Positions 54,492 through 64,000 of a DNA stretch of 64,000 bases are shown piece after piece. Under the pieces are notes generated by a model. The model saw only the letters and a program-made list of their open reading frames with translations, was not told where the DNA came from and did no database searches. Every line of letters begins with the position of its first letter. Within the stretch, counting starts at the first letter, position 1. Made by a program: the position numbers and the translations under genes. Origin of the DNA: Alopecurus myosuroides (taxonomy: Eukaryota; Streptophyta; Magnoliopsida; Poales; Poaceae); the NCBI GenBank assembly GCA_028641055.1, contig CM054061.1, positions 120,905,186 to 120,969,185 on the forward strand. Direction: 5' to 3'.

Positions 54492-57400
54492 ATGGACGGT
54501 GGAAGCAGCATCAACATCCTATATTGGGAAAATTTCTTACGCATGGGTCTCAAGGAGTCTCAACTACAGAAAAGTTCGACAGTTTTTCACGGGATCGTGC
54601 CGGGTCACTCAGCGTGCCCTGAAGGAAAGATTACCTTGGAGGTTTCTTTCGGAGAATCAAAAGATAATTTTCGGGTGGAGTGGCTCACGTTCGAAGTGGT
54701 GAAGTTGCGCAGTCCTTATCACGCGCTATTTGGGAGGCCGGCTTACGCCAAGTTCATGGCCAGGCCATGTTACGTGTACCTACAGCTAAAATTCCCGGGT
54801 CCTAAGCAGACCATCACCATACATGGAAGCCGGGATATAGCGGATGAGTGTGACGAAGGAGATGCGGCAATGGCAGAACAAGCCTGTAGAAAGGAGGAGC
54901 TCAAGTATTACCGGTCTCAAGTAAACCCGGATGACAGGACAGCGCTGAAGAGGCCTAACACTGAGGATGAGAGAGCAAAATTCAAAGCAGCACAAGATAC
55001 CAAGATGGTGGACTTTGTCGAAGGTGATCCCTCCAAGCAATTTGCCATAGGATCTAACCTGGATGATGAGCAGGAAAAAGCACTTGTGGAGTTTATTCGT
55101 TCAAATCAGGATGTGTTTGCTTGGACGCCTAGCGATATGCCGGGTATCCCTACAGAGCTGGCAGAGCACAGTTTGCACGTTGATCCCAAATCCAGGCCCG
55201 TGAAGCAGGGACTGAGAAAGATGAATGAGGAAAGAAGAAGAGCTATAGGAGAAGAAATCGCTCGGCTGTTGACAGCCGGCTTTATCATGGAAGTATTTCA
55301 CCCGGACTGGTTGGCAAATCCGGTACTCGTGATGAAAAAGACTAACGAGTGGAGGATGTGCATCGATTATACGAGTCTCAACAAGCATTGCCCAAAGGAT
55401 CCGTTTGCACTTCCAAGGATAGATCAGATCATAGATGCAGTGGCCGGAAGTGACCTATTGTGTTTCCTGGATGCTTATTCCGGGTATCATCAGATCAAGC
55501 TCAAGAAGGAAGATTGGGAGAAAACATCATTCATAACCCCCTTTGGGGCCTTTTGTTACAAAACCATGACTTTTGGACTAAAGAACGCCGGCGCAACCTA
55601 TCAGCGGTGCATTCAGAAGTGCTTTGAGGACCAAATTGGACGCAACGTTCATGCTTACGTGGATGACGTGGTGATCAAGACCAGAAAAGCAGAGACATTT
55701 ATTGATGATCTGAAGGAAACGTTCAAGAACCTGAGAAGATACCAGATGAAACTCAACCCGACAAAGTGTGTATTTGGGGTCCCAGCAGGGAAGTTACTCG
55801 GTTTTATTATTTCAGAGAGAGGGATTGAAGCAAACCCGGATAAAATCAAAGCTATCCAGAGTCTGAAAAAGCCGGAAAACCTGAAGCATGTTCAGAAGCT
55901 TACGGGGTGCGTAGCAACGCTGAGCCGGTTTATATCAAGACTCGGAGAGAAGGCAATACCCTTGTACCGGCTCTTGAGGAAATCTGATAAATTCGTTTGG
56001 GACCAAGAAGCGGATGAGGCGTTCGAGGCACTAAAGAAGCAGCTATCTGAGGCACCAGTCCTAGCAGCCCCGGGCCCTAAAGATCCCATGTTACTATACG
56101 TCGCAGCCGGTCCCCGGGCGGTTAGTGCAGTGGTTGTTGTTGAGCGCAAGGAGGATGGAAAAGATCACCCGGTTCAGAGGCCGGTTTATTATGTCAACGA
56201 GGTGTTATCAGAAGCAAAGCAGCGCTACCCACATTGGCAGAAGCTGGTTTTCGGGGTCTTCATGGCCAGCCGGAAATTGAAACCGTATTTTCAGGAACAC
56301 CCCATAACAGTGGTTAGCTCTATACCAATGTCGGATATCATCAGAAACTCGGATGCAACAGGTAGAATAGCCAAGTGGGCGATCGAAATGGGAGATTATC
56401 ACATCAACTACGAGCCTAGGTCAGCTATCAAATCTCAAGCTCTAGTTGATTTCATTAATGATTGGACTCACACAGGCATGCCCACAATGACTCCAAGTTC
56501 CGAGTCTTGGATAATGCACTTTGATGGTTCCAAGCAATACGAGGGATCAGGAGCTGGAGTGGTGCTCACATCACCCAAAGGAGACAAGTTGAGCTACGTG
56601 TTGCAGATTCACTTTGATTGTTCCAACAACGTGGCCGAGTATGAGGCATTGTTGCACGGATTGAAGATAGACAAGGAGATGAACATTAAGAGGATACGGT
56701 GCTATGGAGATTCGGACCTTGTGGTACAGCAGGTCTCGGGAACTTGGGATAGAAAAGATGCAACTATGGCAGCATACCGCAGAGAGGTGGACAGGGTTGC
56801 CGGGTGTTTTTCCGGGTACGAGGTGGAGCATATAGATAGAAGAAAAAACGAGGCAGCAGATGCACTCGCCAGACTCGGCTCGCGCAGAGAGCCGGTACCA
56901 CCCAATGTGTTCCTGGACGAGCTATGGCGGCCATCAGTTAAAACCGAGTCTGAGGAAGAACCGGCTAACAAAGACCTAGATTTGGAGCTCGTGGCCACAA
57001 TACGCACTGTTCCCGAGTGGACAGAGCCGTTTCTGGCTTACCTATCACGGGGCGAGTTACCACAACAAGAGGTACTAGCAAGGCAAATTCTGAGGCGAGC
57101 AAAAGGGTATTCCATCATCAATGGGGAGTTATATAAAAGGAGTGCTGCAGGAGTATTTTTGCGCTGTGTGGCACCAGAAGAAGGTCGGCAAATCCTGAAA
57201 GAGATCCACGAAGGCGACTGTGGGAATCACGCATCCACAAGGTCCCTTGTGGCCAAAGCATATAGGCACGGTTTCTTCTGGCTCACAGCCTTAGCAGATG
57301 CGGAACGCTTGGTGGCAAGGTGCGATGGATGTCAAAGGTACGCCCGCCAAATCCATGTGCCGGCTATGGAGTTGCAAACAATTCCTTTGACCTGGCCTTT

Positions 57401-58298
57401 TGCCGTTTGGGTTATGGACATGGTTGGCCCCTTTCACATGTCACCTTGCAAAAAGACACATCTCCTGGTGGCTATCGATAAATTTACCAAGTGGGTTGAA
57501 GTTATGCCAGTTACCAATTGTGAAGCGATTACGGCAGTTAAGTTCCTGAAAAGGATCATCTACCGGTTCGGGTATCCTCACAGTATAATTACCGACAATG
57601 GAACCAACATGTCCCTTGGTGAGATGGAGAAATTCTGTGGCAACAACGGAATCCGGCTTGACATAGCTTCCGTAGCTCATCCACAAGCCAATGGACAAGT
57701 GGAGAGGGCAAATCAGGAGTTACTTCGTGGATTAAAGCCACGATTGCGAGTCCCATGTATCAAAGCTGCTGGAGCATGGGTTGAGGAGTTACCCTCAGTG
57801 GTTTGGGGTATCAACACTACACCTAACAGATCTACTCAGATGACACCGTTTTTCATGGTTTATGGTGCAGAAGCGGTGCTGCCGAGTGATATCATCCAAG
57901 ACTCGCCTCGAGTATCGGCTTACGTTGAGGTGGAGAACGAGAAGACCCGGCAGGACGCCGTGGATATGTTAGAAGAACACAGGGAACAAGCTTTGGAGAG
58001 ATCAGCCATATACCAGCAGGATCTGAGGAGATATCACAGCCGGAGAGTCAAAACCCGGGTCTTCTAGGAAGGAGACCTGGTCCTGCGCCTGGTACAGTCA
58101 AAGGAAGGAAAACACAAGTTATCCCCGCCATGGGAGGGACCGTTCATCATAAGCCGGAACCTGCACAACGGATCATATTACTTGGTAGATGCAAGGGAAG
58201 AGTCGGCTACTGTTAATGACACCGCTCACACCACTTCATCTATGCAAGAGAGAGAAAGACCTTGGAACGTAGCTCAGCTGCGTCCCTACTATACCTAG
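54492..58298 (+). pseudogene. pol: Tat-D protease-RT-RNase H-aRNH-integrase, open except one TAG
   Basis: Open for 1191 codons from MDGGSS (protease DGG, about residues 2-4) to a TAG at 58065-58067, where Tat-A has CAG. The frame then continues 77 codons to RPYYT and a stop at 58296. RT: residues about 250-430 with MCIDYTSLNKHCPKDPFALP and YVDD at 389-392. Gypsy RNase H: about 520-620 (MLLYVAAGPRAVSAVVVVER). Second, archaeal-type RNase H: about 672-805 with FDGSKQYEGSGAG (D678), NNVAEYEALLHGL, CYGDSDLVVQQ and RKNEAADALARLG, giving D-E-D-D. Integrase: CDGCQRYA finger, MDMVGPFHMSP, ITDNGTNM and NGQVERANQE supply zinc finger and D-D-E. A dual RNase H marks the Tat/Ogre lineage (family knowledge). 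Confidence 0.93.
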
Positions 58299-59441
58299 TT
58301 TAGGCTAGATTCACAAGTGGAATTACACGATGTAACAGGCAGCAGGTTTCATACGCACTCTTTTCCTATCCAGGGTACCTAAGGGGACTGGAGGGTTTTT
58401 AATGAGGCGGCTTGCTGACCTAACTTTTCTCATATCAATAAAGAGATGGTTAAACAATTTATTGTTTCCTTTTTGTGTGTTCTTATCAAGTCTTTTATAT
58501 TTCTTTTGTGTTCTTATTTTCCTTCCAGGTAAGTGTTATTCATTGCTTTTAGTATATTAGTTTTTTCTAGTAAATTGCATATATATAGGTCTTGGGGGCT
58601 GATTGCTTGAATAGCACAGTTGCAAACTCAAAGACCCGGCCATGATGCCAATGAGTTATAAGGGCCGATTACTTGTAATAAGTACGGCTGCAAGCTTATA
58701 ACCGGACAAAGGAGTCAAACTTTCTTGACTTTTCTTGCTTAAGCTTGATGTGACTCACACTAAGTGGGATGCTTTGCTAGCGTATGATTACAATCAGTCA
58801 TGATGCCTAATGGGACTTGCCTGACCCTGTCTTCGTACAGCTGTAGCAACATTGATTATCCACGCGAAAGCCGGCTTACAGTAGAAGAAGGTCAAAAGGG
58901 TCATCTAAACCACAAGTTATGCAGAGTACAAGGTTAATAGCTGGAAACTCAAGGTATATTAAGCATAACTTCAAACCCTATGTGAAATGGCTCTAGGTTT
59001 TGGGCTTAGCAGTAACAATTTGTTCCTTTCGAAAGACCCAAACACCCTAGACTCGGAATTTCGGGCCTTGGGACTTGGGAATTTGAAAACAGAAACAAAT
59101 TATCCAGCTATTCAGCTCCAAAACCCAAAAATCCGAGTCTTGGGGACTTGGGGACTTAGAAAAAAGTCCACTAGTCAAAACCCATGAGACCCGGAAACCG
59201 AGTCTCACAAGAAGAACCACAGCAGTAAGTCAGAAAAACAGGGATGAAAAAGCCCAAAGTCAAGAAATATCAAATTCAAGCAAAAGGCCAGAAGGGCCAC
59301 GAAATATATTAAGGTATTAAAACGTATTACAAGCCAGGATAGTAGTATCATAAAGCGCACATGCGCGCTATCAAAAGAATAATTGTTTTAAAAAGGCCCA
59401 TTGGCCGGATAAAGTCCCTGAGACGGCTGCCGATAAAAAGT
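58299..59441. other. Conserved spacer between convergent pol and antisense gene of Tat-D
   Basis: Non-coding, yet alignable with 13123-14157 of Tat-A in inverted orientation. It contains the stem GAGACCCGG-AAA-CCGAGTCTC (59187-59207), the counterpart of the Tat-A hairpin, and GGGGGCT-type tracts. Confidence 0.55.
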
Positions 59442-62400
59442 TCACTCGGCATCTTGGGCCGAGTCGTCCATCTTGCCCTTGCCCTTGGCAGCCGGGTCTT
59501 GCTCCTTGCCTTGTTCTTCAGCATTCTTGGTGGCAGCAGCACCCGGGTCAGCAGTAGTGCCGGCCCGTGCGGGAGGAGGAACGACTGGCGTGGAGGTAGC
59601 AGGCGCAGAATCGGCCTCAGCCTTCTTCTTCGCGGCCTCTTCTCTCGCCTGAGCAGCCTCCGCCTTCCATCGGGCCAGCATATCATATGGTTTGGGAAGA
59701 TCCGACTTAACTGCCTTGTCATGAGCATCATATGCTGGGGTAATCGAACTGACATCCAAACCATCGGCAATTATGATGGCCGAGTGACGAACCTCCTTTT
59801 GAATAGCCTTGAAGTTCTTCACTGAGAACCTGGAGCCGTCATGGTTGAACTCTGGAAACCCGCCTACGAGCTTGGCCGGCTCAAGTTTCGGAAAATATGC
59901 CTTAGCCAGCGCAAGCCCCCGGGTTACTCCAACCCGGCAGGATGAGCGTTTCCAGTGCTCAATCCACTCAGGGATAGTGGAGCACGCGTACAGCAGCGCC
60001 TTCAGGTTACCATGCCCAACACCCGACCACTTCAGATCCTGGAGAATCCATTTGGTTCCGGCACAGAGTTGCCGGATCGTGCTCTTGATGGTTTTCAGCT
60101 TTGTGATATCATCTTCATCCGGAGTCACATCATCCGGACCTGCAGAAAATAGAAAAAAGCAGTGAGTAAGGAAATCCGACTATTTATCAGAATGAGAATC
60201 CGGATTATAATTATTAAGTTAGGATTAGTTACCAGCCAAAGCACGATATGTGTCGGCAATCTGAACGGAAAGCTTGGTCAGTTCATCTTCTGCTGCATGA
60301 GCCCTCTTTCTATATTTCCTTGCGATTTTCCCTGTCCTCTTAGCATCAGCTTCAGCCGACTCACGTAGAGTTGCCTCCTTCTCGAGGAGTTTGGTGGCCT
60401 TCGCCAATGCTTTCTCCGAGTGGGTCACGAAGGCCTGTGGGGAAACACAAGGAAGGGTTAGCCGGATAAAAGCAAACTACCAGTTGGATACACTATGAAA
60501 GCTCCAAGCAAATTATCAATAAGTTCACTTGGAACTTGGGGACTAGACAAATATACATGCAATATTACTCGGATTTACCTCATGTTTGGCTATCAGGGCT
60601 TCAAGGACATTTTCTTCGTCAGCCCTCAAGGTGTGCAGGGCGTCGAGCATCTGGGTGAAGGTCATGTCCTCGGGCTTAACACCGGAAGAGCCGGCGGCCT
60701 GATCACTCGGAGGGCGAATCTTCTCCGACTTTGGGGTCGAAACCCGGGTTGCCTGGGTGTCCGGATTGGGAGTTCCCATCCTTGTGTCCAGGATCTCGAC
60801 ATCGTCGTCCTCAGCTTCTTCAGATGGCTTGGGAGACCCGGCTTCCTGCCGGGCCGAGTCAGTCAGGGGGTCTTGTTCTTGGTTCTCTTCACCACCACCG
60901 CCAGTCGCGGCGTCCATATCGTCAACCGACCCCTCCGTCTCCCGGTTGTCTGTGTCCATGTTATCCGGATCACTGATCGAGACCTGGGTGCTAAGGAAAG
61001 AAAATAGAAGTGATTAGCAGCAAAAATTGAAGGTTATCAAAAGGACTAGTATATTGCTTAGCCGGAAATATAACTTACCCGGCATTCACCACGAAATCTG
61101 CAGGAAGTTTGCTGCTAGACGCGGATGAGGCTGTCACAGAATCCGAGAGTGAGACCTGGAGCTGTCCGGCTAATGGATGATTGGGGGAAGGGTGTCTTTG
61201 AGGTGAGTTGGAGGGATGAGATGGAGAAGTACCAGTACGACGAGCCGGGGACGTGGGAATACCCGGGTTGAGGGGATCATCACCCGGGGAATTCCGGGTT
61301 ACCCTGCGCTTGGTCGGAGGCGGATCCTTCAAGTGTGGCGAATTGGATAACTGACGGTTAAGTTCGCGCATATTATCAAAAGAAGAGGGTTTGGAGGACA
61401 TGGAAGAGTAGGGAACCTTGAAGACGACCCCCCGGGTTTTCCTCTCGGCTCCGACCTCGACTTCCGGCTCAGCCTCGCTTTTGTCACTCTGAGTTTCTTC
61501 CGGGTCTCCCTAGTCATCCTTGTCATCCTTATTATCCATCCCTGGAAGGCACAGATACACGGTCGGAAAAAGAGAGAAAATGGGAAAGCAAAGTAACAGA
61601 GGTTAAGGTGATTGAAATCCGGGTGATACCTTCGTCAGTGTCAGCCGGTTCTTCTTCTTCCTCCGGGTTCCCGGAGTTGGGAGGGGTCTCGATATTCAAG
61701 AAAGCATTATCAGCCTGAGATAAAGGCATAAAAGTGAGGTTAGTAGTTGTATCAAGTCAAAGTACAAGAATAAGTGGATAAGTGTCGGATTTTACCGCTG
61801 GAGCCGGGTTATCCGGGGTGAACGGCGCTAACCCGACTATATTTTTGATCACCTCCAGCTTCTCAGTCAGGAAGCTCTTGATGGTCTTGTTGGTATCCCC
61901 AGCCCGGTAATTCCTTGAAGAATAACGGAGCGCATCCGTGACGTGCCCCGAGTACTCGCACATCAGCTTGGGGCGAATAGAGTTGGGCTGAATCCGGAAA
62001 TCTACCCAAGTCTTAACCAAGTTAAGCCCAGCAAGACCATGGGCGAAAAGGACGGCTATCTTGGCCAGGTGGGGCTGGATGGATTCTCTTTCCGACTCAG
62101 AGGCGAAAGCGTTAAAGGTGTCAGAAAGCATAGGCGAGTTTTTACGGCGTTGGATGGAAACTCCACCGCAGGCCAAAGGGCCCCGTCACCGCTTTCGCGG
62201 CACGGTTTGCATTGGAAAAGTTCGATAAACAAAGCCAGATTTGGCGGGATGCACAAGTAGGACTCACAAAGGACTATGAAGTGGGTTATGTTCAACATAG
62301 AGTTAGGCCCTATGTCGAATACCCGGAGGCCATAGTGGCTGAGGACTTCACGGAAAAAAGAGTGACCCGGGGGGCGAAACCCCCGGATCACGTGCTCAAC

Positions 62401-62607
62401 AAAGCAGATTACCTCATTGGGGTTGGGGGTGGGCCGGGTCTCGTCACCCGGTACTCTCCATTGGATCTCCTTCTGAGGAGGGAGAACGCCAGACTCGGCG
62501 AGCTCTTCTAGCTTGGCTTGGGTCACGGAAGACCGTGCCCAGTTGGCGGAGATGGATTGGGTCGCCCTTGGCTTGGCCGGCTGTTTGCCCTTGTTCTTTG
62601 GAGCCAT
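59442..62607 (-). pseudogene. Tat-D antisense gene, same exon plan as Tat-A but inactivated
   Basis: Exons on the minus strand: 62607-61796 (coding from ATG 62607-62605), 61714-61630, 61541-61079, 60990-60579, 60434-60233 and 60139-59442, all with GT-AG borders. Exon lengths 85, 463, 412, 202 and 698 compare with 85, 445, 409, 202 and 668 in Tat-A. The first coding exon has a net 118-nt loss: a deletion of about 39 codons near 62127 and a frameshift near 62180 inside the Transposase_28-like domain. A TAG lies at 61510-61512. The product otherwise keeps the basic start (MAPKNKGKQPAKPRAT), HYGLRVFDIGPNSML, the acidic/Ser/Pro middle, the coiled coil and RVGVTRGLALAKAYFP. Confidence 0.85.
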
Positions 62608-63451
62608 TTGCTCGGTCTGCAAAATACAGGGCAAAGAGTACGAAACATTAAGACTCGAGAATTATGAGTTATCCGAGTATACGCAAGCGGTATCAGTAAG
62701 AAGCATATAAATTATGAGTTATCCGAGTATCAACAGGCAGTATCGATAAGCAGTACGGAAACTACGAGTTATCCGACTATCAACGGACAGTTATGGAAAT
62801 TATCGGTAATCCTAGTATCAGTGGACCATTATGAAAAGGAGTTGATTGTCTGGTTAACTAGTGAAAATAGAAGATCCGGAAATAGAGCATTGTCCGGGTA
62901 TCGAAGAACAGCCGCGGAAATCTTAAACGGACTGCATCTAGATTGGAAAATTCCCGAAGAAATTCGTGGAGAAACTTATGATTGCAAGTAATAGGAGAGT
63001 GAGATTAGATCTATTATTGAGCGATTAAGCAAGCTAGGATGAAGTTGAGTGACCTAATTTGGTGTGGAGCAAGAAACTAGCCCGCGGGCAAACCTAGATC
63101 CAATCTAGATCAAACGGAAGGTTTGGAGCTGAAATCAATGGAGATAGGAAGCTCACCGGTGCGGATTGGAGGGTGGCGCGACGGCGGCAGATGGCACAGC
63201 TGTGGTGCCCCTTTGGAACCCCCGGCGGGCAGCTTGCGGGCGCGGTGGCAGAGCTTGACGGCGGAACGGCGCGAGCGGAGGCGGAGCGTAGACGGCGGCT
63301 TGCTTCCGGTCGCTCTCCGGTGGGCTCCGTGGCGGCGCAACGACGAGCTCGAGCAAAGGGGCGTCACTGGAGGTAGAAGGCGAGATGGGTGAGAGAGGAG
63401 AAGTGGAAATGAGCCGTTAGGTTTAGGTCACCCCCTAGGCACCTATTTATA
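62608..63451 (-). promoter_or_regulatory. Promoter, 5' UTR exon and first intron of the Tat-D antisense gene
   Basis: TATAAATA on the minus strand (complement of 63444-63451). A GC-rich leader exon runs to a GTGAGC donor (intron starts 63156). The acceptor TATTTTGCAG precedes the exon at 62616. The arrangement is the same as Tat-A 9123-9922. Confidence 0.7.
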
Positions 63452-63823
63452 GGTGCGGGTGGGGAAACCTAGACTAGGGGGCGGGATCAGGGATACCCGC
63501 CCGGAAATTTTGGGATATGCGTTAAGTGCCCGTGCGTGATATCCGGAAAAGAGCGGAAGCGAATCTCTTCCGCGATATCCGGGCCAGTTAACAAACGAAA
63601 TTAGCCGGATCTCCTGCGTTTTTCTCGGAGTATTGACCCGGGAAAATGAAGGTGGATCTGGAGAAAGCCGGGTTATTATATGGACCACCAGTGGAGTTAG
63701 GCCTAGCTGTTTATCAAAGCAACCTAACCCGGCCTCTATGAACTTGTGTGTTTGTTATCTTTGCAGGGAATAGCATGCGTTTCAAGGAGGATCCCGTGAA
63801 GCCCAAGCTATTCTGGGGACTAC
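63452..63823 (+). other. Tat-D spacer and polypurine tract before the 3' LTR
   Basis: No gene. It ends with CTATTCTGGGGACTAC at about 63808-63823, the plus-strand PPT that abuts the LTR. It is homologous to 8735-9122 of Tat-A. Confidence 0.75.
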
Positions 63824-64000
63824 TGATGGAGGGATGATAACCCGGTATGCTAACGTTGAGGCGTAACTCGGCCCAAAGGACGCTGCACAAGATCCGGCTT
63901 AAGGAAAAGGAGTTTCTAGAAGGCCCAAGAGTGTAGGCCTCGTAACCCGGTTAGTGGGTTCCAATAGGGAAACTTAGGGTTTGTAAGCAGTGTCCGGGTA
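63824..64000 (+). repeat. Tat-D 3' LTR, first 177 bp
   Basis: It matches 51105-51281 with one difference (C for T in GGCCTCGTAACC). It runs off the window. Confidence 0.95.

Larger units (their letters stand above)
51105..64000 (+). mobile_element. Tat-D: very young Tat-lineage gypsy element, 3' LTR cut by window end
   Basis: The 5' LTR is 51105-51571 and the 3' LTR starts at 63824. Over the 177 bases of 3' LTR available I see one difference. Order: LTR, PBS, gag, protease, RT, RNase H, aRNH, integrase, spacer, antisense gene on the minus strand, PPT, LTR. It is the same family as Tat-A, with LTRs clearly alignable but about 20% different. It inserted in the Sire2 extra ORF. The left 5-bp flank GAAGG should recur beyond the window. 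Confidence 0.95.

Noticed and set aside
1..64000. Host protein-coding genes or tRNA genes
   Set aside because: Every long frame is assigned to a retroelement domain, an LTR or a shadow of one; no cloverleaf-forming sequence or host protein motif was recognised by eye.

Overview
The window is intergenic DNA from a large, repeat-rich grass genome, most likely Triticeae (wheat, Aegilops or barley type). It consists almost entirely of nested LTR retrotransposons and LINEs. No host gene, tRNA, rRNA or CRISPR array was recognised. The assignment to Triticeae is inference from the element types: Sirevirus copia elements with multiple AGGGGGA polypurine tracts and CCGG-palindrome LTRs, Tat-lineage gypsy elements with an antisense gene, and a gag-only Athila/Sabrina-like element.

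Layout. (1) 1-20077, + strand: a Sirevirus-type Ty1/copia element (Sire1). It is cut at the window start inside gag and continues through pol, an internal promoter, an extra 'env-like' ORF, four polypurine tracts and its 3' LTR. That LTR (8044-8261 plus 18894-20077) is split by a young Tat-lineage gypsy element, Tat-A (8262-18888, minus strand, TSD GATTT). (2) 20078-24344: the LINE 3' end into which Sire1 inserted, a gypsy integrase remnant, and an AT-rich unclassified region with dispersed GTTACCA motifs. (3) 24345-51104, minus strand: a second Sirevirus (Sire2), broken into pieces by three LTR elements. These are B (26060-37013, gag-only, TSD GTAAG, itself carrying a 5'-truncated LINE with a 17-bp TSD), Tat-C (38505-50970, old) and Tat-D (51105 to beyond the window end, + strand, very young).

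The most interesting content is in the three Tat elements. Each carries, between pol and the 3' LTR and on the opposite strand, a multi-exon gene with its own TATA-type promoter. In Tat-A this gene splices to an uninterrupted 912-codon reading frame. In Tat-D the same splice sites are present; four of the five downstream coding exons differ from A by 0, 0, +3 and +18 nt and the last by +30, all multiples of three, while intron lengths drift freely. Tat-C carries a diverged homologue. Tat-A has an intact antisense gene but no gag and a broken pol. Tat-D has a nearly open pol but a broken antisense gene. Both have almost identical LTRs, which suggests recent mobilisation in trans.

In the Tat-A/D subfamily the gag frame appears to begin at an ATG inside the LTR and to read through the primer-binding site. 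In Sire1, the extra ORF downstream of pol has its own promoter built like the LTR promoter: a CCGGAG(A/T)CTCCGG palindrome array followed by a TATA box.
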